Made by a program: the position numbers and the translations under genes
Notes under the pieces: model-generated
The model's database searches: none
Told to the model about the DNA's origin: nothing
What the model saw: the letters and a program-made list of their open reading frames with translations, nothing else
DNA from: Taenia hydatigena
Taxonomy: Eukaryota; Platyhelminthes; Cestoda; Cyclophyllidea; Taeniidae
Direction of reading: 5' to 3'
Length of the DNA stretch: 64,000 nt
Assembly: GCA_036345935.2 (NCBI GenBank)
Contig: JADWOT020000001.1
Coordinates: 20,005,098-20,069,097, forward strand
Shown here: piece by piece, positions 1 through 10,764 of the stretch
Position numbering within the stretch: the stretch's first letter is position 1
How the letters are laid out: the number at the start of each line of letters is the position of its first letter

Positions 1-1
1 T

Positions 2-294
2 TCCCAATGTTGAGTAAGACCGGTTACAGTCCTTCCTCCTCCTCCTCACCCTCTTCCTACTTGCAGATAATTACCCATCACCAACTGATTAGTTTTATAT
101 CCCTGCAATCCCTGCTGCATCACCTGCATCCACTCATCGTCTGGTAGTGATGGTGGTGGAATAAATAATGTGAATGGCATTTCGGAAGAAGAGAACTTGC
201 AATCATAACAATGTAGCATAAGCTGTAACTTAGTAGCTTATCACAACAACACGATTTGCAAACATTTCTCGATTACGCTAATTCGGCACTGTCC
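2..294 (+). repeat. Left terminal inverted repeat
   Basis: The block starts at CCCAATGTTGAGTAAGACC and ends at ATTCGGCACTGTCC. It matches the reverse complement of 1929-2183 over nearly its full length. The main difference is an extra pyrimidine-rich stretch at about 31-65 in this arm. A direct copy sits at about 9122-9422. Confidence 0.75.
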
Positions 295-1179
295 TTTAAG
301 CCTCCCCTCCAGACTTTAGCTGACGAGATGAAGGGTTGCATTGCGATAGATTCTACCTCTAGGGTTGCTAGCATTGCCATGGAGGCTGTAGACGACTTAG
401 TAAGTCACTTGGAAAGTGGGATTAGCAAGGTAGAAATGAGGGCTTCGGGAGACACCTCGGTAAAGTGGGACACTACAGGGATTGTCTGCTCAAGTGTGTG
501 AGTGCTGATGAAAAAGGGTGAATCAACTCTCACCTCTCAGCCTAGGTACAGTGCCCCAGATCAAGAATCTGTGCAGTTGTCAAGTGGACTTGAGCGCCCA
601 CTGCGTCACACATATGTGACACCGGAAAATAAATGCAAATTTTTCGTGTTCCACACATGGGACGTAAGCAGCCAACAAACAATGCAAATACAGTGTGTAT
701 TTGGTGTGTAGAAAGCCAAAGTGACTCAGAAGTAGGGGCTATGGGACGATGAAGCGAATAGGAGTGAAGGTCGACTAAGCATGGAAAGGAGACCCGTGAG
801 ACCTACTTCACTCAAATGCCTATTCCACCAACCAAAGTGATTCGCAAAATATTCGTCACTTGCTTTTATCCTACCCTTCCCAAACAGGCACCCATTCGCT
901 GTGCAACAATGGAAAATAACGTCCATCCATTAGGCGTCATAGTGAGCTGCATTACGTTACACTTTATTTCGCGTTTGGAATAGCACAAACATACAGCCAT
1001 AAAGGATAGGGAAGAAGTCACTGACGATGAGAGGCAGTAAAAACGAGGAAAGGGGAAGCTGCATGAAATAGCGCACTCTAAGTGTTGTTTATGGCTTGCG
1101 AAACAGAAGAAACACGGTTTGATTTGTTGTTCTCCTTGCATCCTCATGGGTGGTCCAGCTGGAATGCACCTGCTAAGCG

Positions 1180-1644
1180 ATGGAATTCACGTGTGAAATC
1201 GTGCAACACTTTGCATCTCACCTCTCAGTCCTCACCTTCGAGAGGCTGCACCGTGTTGCTCAGCACATCGTGCGTCAGCACACCTGCAGCAGTGTTGCTT
1301 GTTCTCAAGGTGTTTCCTTCTATACAGCTGTAATCCTACGCACACCACCTGATCATATTGGTAGCGAAATGGCACCAGGTGAACATTACGATGCGCCCAC
1401 CCGCTCGCCATCACGGCAGTGTGAAATGCCGCCCAAGAGGACATCTGCTCCCACATCACCCTACGTGCCAGTGGAGGAGGACAGTGGCGATTGTGAGACA
1501 CCTGGCAAGCCTGCTATTGCACAGCCAGAAGCAGTGTCAATACCAAATCCACACGATACACTGCAACGCATCAGAAAGCTGCGCAGCATTCTCCGAGTCG
1601 ACGCATGGCTGCATTCACTTCGGTTGAATGAAGACGCGCAGTGA
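1180..1644 (+). pseudogene. Truncated copy of the histone-like ORF (C-terminal 154 codons)
   Basis: The frame opens with ATG (MEFTCEIVQ) and stays open for 154 codons. It corresponds to residues 319 to the end of the long minus-strand ORF at 15785-17203. The upstream 318 codons, which hold the basic tail and the first predicted helix, are missing and replaced by unrelated element sequence from the GCGATGGAATTC junction. Because the putative histone fold is cut, a functional product is unlikely. It ends with the same tail (PPKRTSAPTSPY, then a stop) as the full-length ORFs. The same junction occurs at 10297 and 38351. Confidence 0.6.
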
Positions 1645-1928
1645 GGACTAGTGGTGCTATAAGGGCTGTTATCACCTCCAATCATTGGTGGATGTGAATC
1701 AAATAGTGGTAGGGCGGCTGTGGGGCGAGCTCAACTGCATCGAAACCCTTATCATTCCAAGCGGGGATATTGGAGTGAATTGCAAACAAAACACTGCTGA
1801 AAGAAGGCATACTAGAACAAGAAGTTGGATAATGGGACACCACACTCTGTCCCATTTCATTATGCATAATCTGAAGGCGAGTGAGCGAAAACATTTACAA
1901 TCTTGCGTCCCACTCCCACACATGTGTT

Positions 1929-2183
1929 GGACAGTGCCGAATTAGCGTAATCGAGAAAAGTTTGCTAATTGTATTGTTATCATAAGCTATTGTGTTTCAA
2001 TTTATGCTATATTGTTCGGATTGCAAGTTGCATCCTTCCGAAATGCGATTCACATTATTTATTCCACCACCATCACCACCAGACGAGGAGTGGATGAAGG
2101 TCATGCAGCAGGGATTGCAGGGTTATAAAACTAATCGGTTGTGATGGAGGAAGGACTGTAATTGGTCTTACTCTACATTGGGA
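1929..2183 (-). repeat. Right terminal inverted repeat
   Basis: This is the reverse complement of 2-294, running from GGACAGTGCCGAAT to ACATTGGGA. It shares the ATAAATAATGTGAAT and CGATTACGCTAATTCGGCAC landmarks. It lacks the CT-rich insertion of the left arm. Confidence 0.75.
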
Positions 2184-2360
2184 TGCTCGCAGGCAATTGC
2201 AGTGAAGGCCTGTGAGGCTGATTCGGTGCCAGCTGCTTTGAGTGGTCAAGAAAGTAGACTTAGTAGACTCAAGCAACGCGAGAGTGTGGCATTCCCTTTA
2301 ATTGCAATGCAGATATTGGATCGCGATTGGACATGCAAAACAATGCTCTCTGAAAGCTGT
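2184..2360 (+). repeat. Fragment of repeat block S
   Basis: The stretch from GCAATTGCAGTGAAGGCC to the GATATTGGATCGCG region matches the start of block S at 10790-10960 and the reverse complement of 8940-9110. It is a short remnant next to the right terminal repeat of copy 1. Confidence 0.65.
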
Positions 2361-2361
2361 A

Positions 2362-2830
2362 GCAGATGCACTAGATGTACGGTCATTTGACGAAAGCGGA
2401 AACAGCACTTGTTTGTTTGCAGGCTTCTCAACGAACCTGGAGGTTACGATGCCACAGGATCATTTCGTGATGCATTTGTGGAGTGATGATGGCATACTGA
2501 GTTTGGTAGAACCATTAAAATTCTTTCTTTCTTGATACACATTGCTTGCCAACGAAACCGCGATTTATCACAGCTTTTCCGTACAATGCGCTTGTGCTAA
2601 TACGATTCTGCCTGCCAATGCTATCCACATTGTCATCACTTGCCTTTTGCAAAGAAATTCACTTTCTCTTCGCAGCATGATTAAAATGAAATTGATGGAC
2701 TAAGAACGTAACTGGATTTACGTAGGCATGGATGGAGGAGGCTAAGGATTTCGTGTTCTTTACATTCAACTATTTTGACTGTTGAACATGGCATGTTCCT
2801 TGATTCTGAAGTTGATTACGACTGAAAGTT
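2362..2830 (+). repeat. Dispersed repeat shared with 32920-33425 and 50879-51384
   Basis: About 0.47 kb, from GCAGATGCACTAGATGTAC through a GATGGGCGGATCCATCAACAC-like end, is closely matched in both copies of the large duplication. A frame reading GNSTCLFAGFSTNLEV and then HLWSDDG stays open in all three copies (2302-2535 here). This may be an exon remnant of an unknown gene. No protein family was recognised. From 2830 to 2960 nothing is evident. Confidence 0.55.
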
Positions 2831-2959
2831 GATGGGCGGATCCATCAACACCTCATCACCATCGCAAACGGCGACTGCATGACCAATCCTCCGTCTCAAC
2901 AATATAAAACGTCATACCAAATAAAAAGGAGAGATTCGTTAGGCAAACATTTTAATGCT

Positions 2960-4290
2960 TATGTTCTTTAAGTGTGCATTGTAGGCCAGAGGCGGGGCGA
3001 CAATTTGAACCTGGTAGCGGAGCGGCGTGGCGACTCACAGGAGCGCGATTCATCCCCGTCCTGAACTCTCTTACAAGGTCCTGCTGTACTCTCTCTCTCT
3101 CATCCATAATAAAGATGTCGAAGCGTGTTCAGACTTCCAATAACAAGGGCAAAAACAAGGAAGAGGAGGAATCTTCTTCCCCATTTCAAAGAAGGGATGG
3201 ATTTCGGGGATCAAATGGAAGCCGTGAGGTTTAACATCCACTTATACCCCCAGAGGCAGAGAATTCCGCTGATCCTGCACGCTCTTCCGCAAGAGCTTTT
3301 CGCAGCAGTGCTTGATGACGGGGTCTCACCTGACTCCGATCCTGACCAGTGCTGTGAGATCCTGGCTCAACTTGATATCGGCCAGAGAAAGGAGTCGCTA
3401 GCTAAGGACTTCTTTTACCGCGATCAAAAACCAGGCGAATACGACGAGGAGTGCGCGGTGGTCCTGCAAATCCTCGCCAAACGGCCCTTCAGAGGCTGCC
3501 TACCTAACAAGGTAAAAAGTTGGGTGGCTGTTCAATTCAAAGCCAAGGTCCGACCACCGTCCATCACAGCCAAGCTCCAGACCATGAAGACCAACCATCT
3601 CAGCCAGTTGGTCGAGGCAGCGACCAGGAAGCGTCATGAACTTCTCCTGACTTCGCCGTTCCATGTGTCCAACTGCCGTCCGAATTCTACACGTCCACGT
3701 TGGACTGCACTATTTTTTATTCTGCCTACCCTCCCATGGTTCGATCCCATTCATGCAAGTCACTGCCAAGCTAGAGGGACACCCCTGCAGTTTTTAACCT
3801 TGACTCAGGCGCAGACAAGGCATTAGTGAATCCCCAAGCGTTCCCAGATCTCCGCACCAAGTTTCACACTGGTACCCCCTCTGCAAAACTTCTCTCAGCA
3901 GAAGGGAGAAAGATGAAGGTAAAAGGCTAGACGTCGCTAAGAGTGCCACTGGATAAGAAACCTGGACAGTCTAATTTATTGTGTGCCCCGAATTAGTTTG
4001 GGACGCGGTACTCGGCGTTGGCATCCTTCGTAACACCGAGGCGGTTCTGAATTTCGCAGCAGGGACATTCGTAACCCAGCAGTATGAGGAAACAAGCCCG
4101 GTCAGATCCCCTCCGAAAAAGGACGCTGACGAAATCGGTAGCGCTCTTTTCAGGGCTACGGGCATTCCCATCAATATCTTAGATAAGCTTTGCTCCCAGT
4201 TGACACAGATCACCGATAGCGCGCACTTGTCTGCGACAGAATAATGCAACCTCCTGCAATGATGTTGCAATTGTGTAGTTAACTGCGCGA
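2960..4290 (+). mobile_element. Ty3/gypsy-like gag-protease relic
   Basis: A 233-codon frame (3125-3826) reads as a retrotransposon capsid, with landmarks LHALPQELFAAVLDDG, DQCCEIL, FFYRDQKPGEY and NHLSQL. An overlapping frame (from about 3115, MSKRVQT) supplies the N-terminus, implying a frame break near 3200. The aspartyl-protease signature DSGAD lies at about 3808-3822 in another frame, after a run of five T at 3791-3795 that probably carries an extra base. In-frame stops follow near 3928 and 3994. A later segment (3981-4244) has a protease C-terminal-like ILRNTEAVLNF. Reverse transcriptase and integrase are not seen. TGGTAGCGGAGC at about 3014 could be a primer-binding site. The element is broken and cannot encode an intact polyprotein. 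Confidence 0.8.
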
Positions 4291-4399
4291 TCACTTCAAC
4301 CGCTGTGGTCTATGCGCCCGTCTAGCCTCATGACTACACAGCTATGTGCACAAGCCATGTCTTCTCATTTGTTCGCAGTGTTACGCCTCTCGAGACGAC

Positions 4400-6178
4400 T
4401 CAAAGCACTGTGATTTTAAGAGAGACAGGCTGACACAACTTGCATGTTTTCGGTCAACTGATAGAATCTTACTTTGAAGAAATGACTGCGCATGCAATGG
4501 AGAAATAAGTCAGATAGAATCGAAAAGTATTGCCTGTTTTTGAAGCACCTGCTTGGAAGCCCATCCTCGCACTCGGATAATCCTGTCCTCCTGCAGGTGA
4601 TAGGCAAAATCGCAAACTCAATTAAAGGCGAATGCTATTCTGTAAACATTTTGTTGCAAATAAGAAAATAAGTTGATTTGAATCCAAAAATCTGAAACCC
4701 TTACCTGTTCTTGGAATGCCTATTTGGTGCCCTCTATTTCGATTTGGATGATTTTCTACGGATGCTATAAAAAGAATCATTAGAACATATAATTTGCAGA
4801 CTATCAAATACCATCCATTTAACCAAAACGCAAAAAAAGTTTTGTTTCAATTAGTTTCAATTAAGTTCCGTTAAAGTGGCAAAGCAATACCTAATCTTGG
4901 CCGAACTTTCACTTGCAATGGAGTAGCATTAGGTATATTCTCTCCTAAAAGAATGCAAAGACCACAAAATCAGCATAAAGCCGCAATGGAAGCCTTTTCG
5001 TAATAATTTGGGACAAATCAAACTGGCCACCAATTTACGAATCCAGGAAGGGATCAATTTGGAGAATGTCAAGATAAATCGAAGGCTCACTTTTGACTGG
5101 AATGCTTATCGGTTGGCCTACACTGTGACTGCGGAAAAACCCGCCAACTAAAATAGAGAAAAATGGCGTTAGCATCACGCAGACAGTTTTAGTGACACTA
5201 CTCCTTTCGAAATTGATTCTTGTACGATTCGCCTCCAACAAAAATCAGCAAACAATAGTTGATGGCATGTCAGACGAGTTCAATGGGTCACCTGAATGTG
5301 GATTGCCTCCTCCTGGTTGACCTGCACCGCGATGGGGAACAAAGCTGCCTAACATTGAACACAAAGTGATTAGCCATAAATAGCCATTCCAGGTGATAAA
5401 TACTAATAAAACCAAATGTATTAGGCTCAAACTTCTTCAATCAAACAATTTTAACAGAAAACTGGTGCCCATTTCACTAGTAGTGAATTTGTATTGATGG
5501 GAATAGAACCTATTGAAGACCGGGTATCTGGTTGGCCTGTACTGGGACGAGAAAAGGAGTCTCCTGCTAAAATAAAAATGCAACGCAATGAAGTTGAGCA
5601 GTACTTAGCTAGATATTCTATAGTATATAATCTTCCGAAAGGTCATTACAGTCCATTGGACATTCCCACACAAATCAAGTCTGCTATGTGCAAAATGATT
5701 AGCAATGGATGAATGAATGATTACTTCCTCTTCGACCGTAGGCCGGTTCAATTATACGCGGACGAGGTGGACATCCTCCTGTTAAATGGAAGAGACGACC
5801 AGATCACCTGATGCACCAAGCTACCAGACATTCTAGGTGAAGGTATTACGTATGAGATTATAAATGCTGTTGTAATTTTATATATCAATCAAATTAGTCT
5901 CGAGAAAACATTAAACAACAAGAGAAAGTGTAACCCATATGCGAGCCGCTTCCGAGTTGGCCTGTATTGGGGCGACGAGGATGCTCTTCTGTTGAAGTGG
6001 AAAGGCAATGCAAAATAAACTGCACTGATCAATTGTCAGATGGTTTGGGTGGCTAATCAAAGCTTGGAAACTGATTTTAAGCAAATAAAACCAATAATTA
6101 AAATGGTTATATTGCAAAAGACTGAACCTATACGTGGGCCGTTCCTTGGTTAGCCCGTACCAGAGACACGAGGATATT
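4400..6178 (-). CDS. Micro-exon array gene (secreted Gly/Pro-rich repeat protein candidate)
   Basis: On the minus strand nine short exons lie between a polypyrimidine tract plus AG and a GT donor. Their positions are 6128-6178, 5935-5988, 5725-5778, 5510-5566, 5292-5348, 5091-5147, 4891-4944, 4705-4764 and 4549-4590. Lengths are 51, 54, 54, 57, 57, 57, 54, 60 and 42 nt, all divisible by 3. Introns are 114-161 bp. Every exon reads in phase 1, so exons can be skipped or added without changing frame. The products are 14-20 residue variants of one unit, such as RPNTGQLGSG, RPSTGQPDTR and HRGAGQPGGG. A possible last exon starts at 4407 and meets a stop at 4400. No signal-peptide exon was found upstream of 6178, where repeat block B begins. 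The architecture resembles micro-exon genes (MEGs) of parasitic flatworms. Family assignment is inference. Confidence 0.65.
6128..6178 (-). pseudogene. Micro-exon unit with a nonsense codon
   Basis: This 51-nt exon has the same acceptor/donor pattern (AG before, GTTCAG after) and phase as its neighbours. The glutamine codon of the conserved Gly-Gln-Pro is TAA instead of CAA. If included it would end the protein, so it is either a dead exon or one that is always skipped. Confidence 0.5.
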
Positions 6179-6289
6179 CTTTCGCAGAAATAAGAAGACA
6201 ATGCAGGGAACGGAAATAATGCATCGTCAGTTTTTCTCAAATGGCATAAACTTATGCAAAGTTAACCTTGTTAGTCCTACGTTCTCTAA

Positions 6290-8215
6290 TAAGGTCACGC
6301 AACAAAGAGGATTGTCTTGACGTACCCTTCTGCACGACCGGTATGCATGTTAGTGAGGAGGTCTCTGTGGATTGTGTCCTCTGTGTGTGTGGTGTCACCT
6401 GACTGACATGCCAATGCAGCATACTACTGTCCCCAATTTAAGTAGTGCAACGAGCAACTCAAGTGTCTCTTGAGGTTCGGGGATGCAGCCCGCTATTTTT
6501 ATGGACAGAACACCTTACCATACTATTTAAAAGTATTTTCTGAGTAGAGGTTCATTATTGCATGCTGAAAATGACTGAATGCAGCTTATTTTGAATTCCC
6601 GAATTACTCCACTTAACAGCACTTTACTCAGTGCTTCTACGTCACCTCGTCTGTTGTTTGTCCAGCCTCCATCAGTGAGGATTTTAAGTTGCATGGCACA
6701 GGCTGTAATCCATGCTTCTGCTATGCCATCTGGAGTCAGCATCAGCAATTCGTCTGTGGAGTCGTTGCTAAGTTGCATGCTGCATTGCTTGTTTCTCGTG
6801 ATTTCTCAAGTGCATTTGCCTTCCCACGACTCACGAGCTTTGTGTTGTGGACTCGGTGATGCTCGCTGATTCGTGCAATATTTTTAGCAAAGAAGCAAAG
6901 AAGCACTTTGTCTCACTGCGACACTCGACCTCAATTATCGGCTTCCCATGTGAAGTAATCACTTTGTAGGGCATTCAAATGCCAGTTGTCGGAAACTGTG
7001 ATGCAAAGCCTTCACTATTGTGCTTTTGTGTCCTCTAGCCATCGCAACTGCTTTGACGCCTAGCAGGGCAGACAAGAGGTCGACTTTGCCATCGATGTCA
7101 CCATTGAATGCGGTGGATGTGTGGAAGTAGAGGCATGGCTTCTGCTACGCGAACGCTGGAGAGAAGGAGTGCGAGAGGCGAGGCGAGGCGAGACGAGGCG
7201 AGGCGAGAGAATCGTCTTGTGGTGCTTTTGTAAAATCGTGATTGATTTGTGTGTGGTGATGGGGAATTGACGCTATTCGCGTCCTGCAAATCCTTATCAT
7301 CTAGCCGGACGGAAATTTGGGGAGGTGGAACACGCGATGTGTCCACTTTACTTGCTAATTTTGTGGATGGCAGCTGTGGGTATTGGCATCGCTTTTGCGG
7401 GTTCAGTTAGAACGAGGCTTACACGCTACATTCGAGGCAATGGAAGTGGTGTAGCAGTTAAGTGAATTGATCTTGGCGTGGATGAGGGAGGTGTGGAACT
7501 GCTTGCTGCTACTTCACCTCGATTGGAATGCTTCCGTCGTACAAATCTTTATCTAGCTATCCCACGCAGGCGACCTCTAGCAGCGAACAAACTCAGCCAA
7601 ATGCAAGGCAAATTCACGTTTCTAAAAGGGCGTTCCTCAACGTTGGTGATTTTCGAGGTCATAATTTTTATTTTCCAGTTTGTAGTTAATCATGTTAAGC
7701 GATTTGAGCATTGGTGAGTGCTGACCAGCAGTGAAGTCTCTCAGGTGGGAGGTTTCATCGGTGGGTGGTTACGGCGGACATTGGTAGCCGAGTGCAATGG
7801 TAGAGGGAGAGGAAAGGATGAAGAGGGAGCTTTTGAGTTCCACGAAATAACATTTTTAGGGGAAGTAGTGAAAGTGGCCTAGATATTTAATTTTGTAATC
7901 CATTTGTCAGGGCTCAAAGTTGCTGTCTGCTGACTGCTTGCAGGGACGAGTGTGCATGTGGACGGTCTCATCTCCCCACTTTTACGTCATTAAATAAACG
8001 GCAGCAACAGCTAAGAGAGAAAGGAGGCAGGAAATGTAGTTGGACCTGGTGAGGTTTGATGAGAGAATTGCCGAACGAGACAGAGGCACCTTTCTGAACT
8101 AGAATGCTTAATTTAGTGGCAGAATCAAGGTATTCCTCATCGAAGACATCCACTGTCACTGGAAGAGTGCACAATAGGTACGGATAGGCTAGCGAGTGTG
8201 TGGTATTCACTGGAT
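6290..8215 (-). repeat. Gene-like block B, copy 1
   Basis: About 1.9 kb, repeated in direct orientation at 17402-19470 and 20268-22310. Read on the minus strand it carries the same exon-like segments as copy 3: a stretch with GDIDGKVDLLSALLG (about 7020-7140), a GTGAGT donor, a short intron, and a downstream exon with NDSTDELLMLTPDG (about 6527-6767). In this copy the first segment carries two extra bases near 6965 (CTTTGTAGG against CTGTAGG in copy 3), giving an in-frame stop after FECPTK. It is probably a pseudogene. The GAGGC-rich stretch at 7173-7208 lies in the preceding intron-like region. Confidence 0.6.
7173..7208 (+). repeat. GAGGC/GAGAC short tandem repeat
   Basis: Repeats of GAGGC with GAGAC variants. 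The copy-number differs among the three B blocks: long here and at 21208-21243, contracted at about 18397-18412. Confidence 0.8.
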
Positions 8216-9110
8216 CTACAATTCCTCAGCAGCTAAATTGAGTGCTGATGCAAGTTGCCACATTAGATCAGAAGCAGAAGCCAAGGTATGCGAGGTGCAA
8301 ATCACTGCCATGACACCAAATTGGGAACAAGTCAACTGCAGATAATGGTTGGTTGGTTGGTTGGTGTGGCAAAAGAAATGGGCTACCATTATCGTGATTG
8401 GCACGCATAAGTGGAATGACGACGGAGGGTGAATGAATAACCAGCACCTGTGGAGGGTAGCCGTTTTGAAGAAAGTGGCGAACAGCCCGAAATGCAAGAA
8501 GTGAATTGAAGGCAATCCTTCGCAGTGCAGCAAACCAGACCACAACTGCACTGATGATCAGAGGCGATAGGGCGAGAGCCGTCTTGACGTAGCCTTCTGC
8601 GCCACCGATAGACGAGTTATTAAGGACGAATGTCGATTGTGTCCTCTGTGTGTGCGGAGTCACCTCACTGACATGCCAATGCAGCATACTACTGTCGCCA
8701 ACTGAAGTAGTGCATCGGACAATTGAAGTGCCTCTTGAGTCTCGCAAATGTAGCCTGCTATTTGTAAGAACAGAAGAACTTGCTGCAATGCATTTTGGTT
8801 CAAGTGATTTTGCCACAAAGAATGCTGCCTATTTCTTCCTTATGCTGTTTTCGACGGTGCAGGTTCGTCACGAGTGGTTCTACCCACATTCCCCTCTGAC
8901 TGTTACACATTACAAAGGGCTACAGCGTTCAGAGAGCATTGTTTTGCATGTCCAAACGCGATCCAATATCTGCATTGCAATTAAAGGGAATCCCGAACTC
9001 TCGTGTTGCTTGAGCCTACTAATTCTGCTTTCTTGGGACATTTTAAAGCTACGTTAGGCCACTCAAAGCAGCTGGCACCGAATCAGCCTCACAGGCCTTC
9101 ACTGCAATTT
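8216..9110 (-). repeat. Repeat block S, copy next to B copy 1
   Basis: About 0.9 kb that is the reverse complement of 10775-11693. Its minus frame (8268-8816) has no ATG near its start but stays open for over 180 codons and contains one hydrophobic segment (SPLIISAVVVWFAAL). The opposite frame (8650-9057) is also open, so coding capacity is uncertain. A GGTT run at 8346-8361 is one unit longer than in other copies and changes the C-terminal frame. S lies directly upstream of B in the minus direction here and at 22311-22700, so S and B may once have been one transcription unit. Confidence 0.6.
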
Positions 9111-9119
9111 CCTGCGAGC

Positions 9120-10764
9120 TTACCATTGTTGAGTAAGACCGGTTACAGTCCTTCCTTCTCCTCCTCCTCCTCTTCCTCCTCGCAGATAATTACCCATCAC
9201 CAACTGATTAGTTTTATATCCCTGCAATCCCTGCTGCATCACTTGCATCCACTCATCGTCTAGTAGTGATGGTGGTGGAATAAATAATGTGAATGGCATT
9301 TTCGGAAGATTAGAACTTACAATCATAACAATGTAGCATAAGTTGTAACCTAGTAGCTTATCACAGCTACACAATTTGCAAACATTTCTCGATTACGCTA
9401 ATTCGGCACTGTCCTTTAAGCCTCCCCTCCAGACTTTAGCTGACGAGATGAAGGATTGTATTGCGGTAGATTCTACCTCTACGTTTTGCTAGCATTGCCA
9501 TGGAGGCTGTAGACGACTTAGTAAGTCACTTGGAAAGTGGGATTAGCAAGGTAGAAATGAGGGCTTCGGGAGACACCTCGGTAAAGTGGGACACTACAGG
9601 GATTGTCTGCTCAAGTGTGTGGGTGCTGATGAAAAAGGATGAAACAACTCTCACCTCTCAGCCTAGGTACAGTGCCCCAGGTTAAGAATCTGTGCAGTTG
9701 TCAAGTGGACATGAGCGTCCACTGCGTCACACATATGTGACACTGGAAAATAGATGCAAATCTTTCGTGATCCACACATGGGACGTAAGTAGCCAACAAA
9801 TTATGCAAGTAAAGTGTGTATTTGGTGTGTTAAAAGGTAAAGTGACTCAGAAGTAGGGGCTATGGGATGATGAAGCGAATAGGAATGTAGGTCGACTAAG
9901 CATGGAAACGAGACCCGTGAGACCTACTTCACTCAAATGCCTATTCCACCAGCCAAAGTGATTCGCAAAATATTCGTCACTTGCTTTTTTCTACACTTTC
10001 CAAACAGGCACCCATTCGCTGTGCAACGATGGAAAATAACGTCCATCCATTAGGCGTCATAGTGAGCTGCATTACGTTACACTTTATTTCACGTTTGGAA
10101 TAGCACAAACATACAGCCAAAAACGATAGGGAAGAAGTCACTAACGATAAGAGGCAGTAAAAACAAGGAAAGGGGAAGCTGCATGAAAAAGCGCACTCTA
10201 AATGTTGTTTCTGGCTTGCGAAACAGAAGAAACACGGTTTGATTTGTTGTCCTCCTTGCATCCTCATGGGTGGTCCAGCTAGAATGCACCTGCTAAGCGA
10301 TGGAATTCACGTGTGAAATTGTGCAACACTTTGCATCTCACCTCTCAGTCCTCACTTTCGAGAGGCTGCACCGTGTCGCTCAGCACATCGTGCGTCAGCA
10401 CACCTGCAACAGTGTTGCTTGTTCTCAAGGCGTTTCCTCCAATACAGCTGTAATCCTCCATAAACCGCCTGATCATATTGGTAGCGAAATGGCACCAGTT
10501 GAGCATTACGATGCGCTCACCCGCTCGCCATCACAGCAGTGTGAAATGCCGCCCAAGAGGACATCTGCTCCCACATCACCCTACGTGCCAGTGGAGGAGG
10601 ACAGTGGCGATTGTGAGACACCTGGCAAGCCTGCCATTGCACAGCCAGTAGCAGCGTCAATACCAAATCCACACGATACACTGCAACGCATCAGAAAGCT
10701 GCGCAGCATTCTCCGAATCGACGCATGGCTGCATTCACTTCGGGTGAATGAAGACTCGCAGTGA
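9120..10764 (+). mobile_element. Composite element, copy 2 (right terminal repeat replaced)
   Basis: Matches 1-1645 base by base with scattered differences, including the left terminal repeat (9122-9422) and the truncated histone-like ORF. After the stop codon it runs directly into block S (10775 on) instead of the 1645-2183 tail, so the right terminal repeat is absent. Confidence 0.75.

Larger units (their letters stand above)
1..2183 (+). mobile_element. Composite element with terminal inverted repeats (copy 1)
   Basis: The first roughly 290 bases reappear as their reverse complement at about 1929-2183, so the interval is bounded by long terminal inverted repeats. Between them lie a non-coding stretch (about 295-1170) and a truncated histone-like ORF (1180-1644). 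Most of this unit recurs at 9120-10764 and 37515-38820, and pieces recur at 22700-23330, 44000-44556, 47180-47490 and 48920-49525, so it is a repeat family. No transposase was recognised. The left edge coincides with the window start, so a target-site duplication cannot be tested. It could be a non-autonomous foldback-type transposon or simply an inverted segmental repeat. Confidence 0.6.

Noticed and set aside
2960..4290. Intact LTR retrotransposon
   Set aside because: Several stops and frameshifts, no reverse transcriptase or integrase, and no pair of LTRs could be identified.
5494..5712. Plus-strand 72-codon ORF over the micro-exon region
   Set aside because: The open frame is the complement of the micro-exon units. 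Splice signals and the repeated peptide fit the minus strand.
8268..8816. 182-codon frame in block S as a membrane protein gene
   Set aside because: The start is GTG, the opposite strand is open over much of the same interval, and the C-terminal frame changes among copies. It is kept as a repeat block, not as a called gene.
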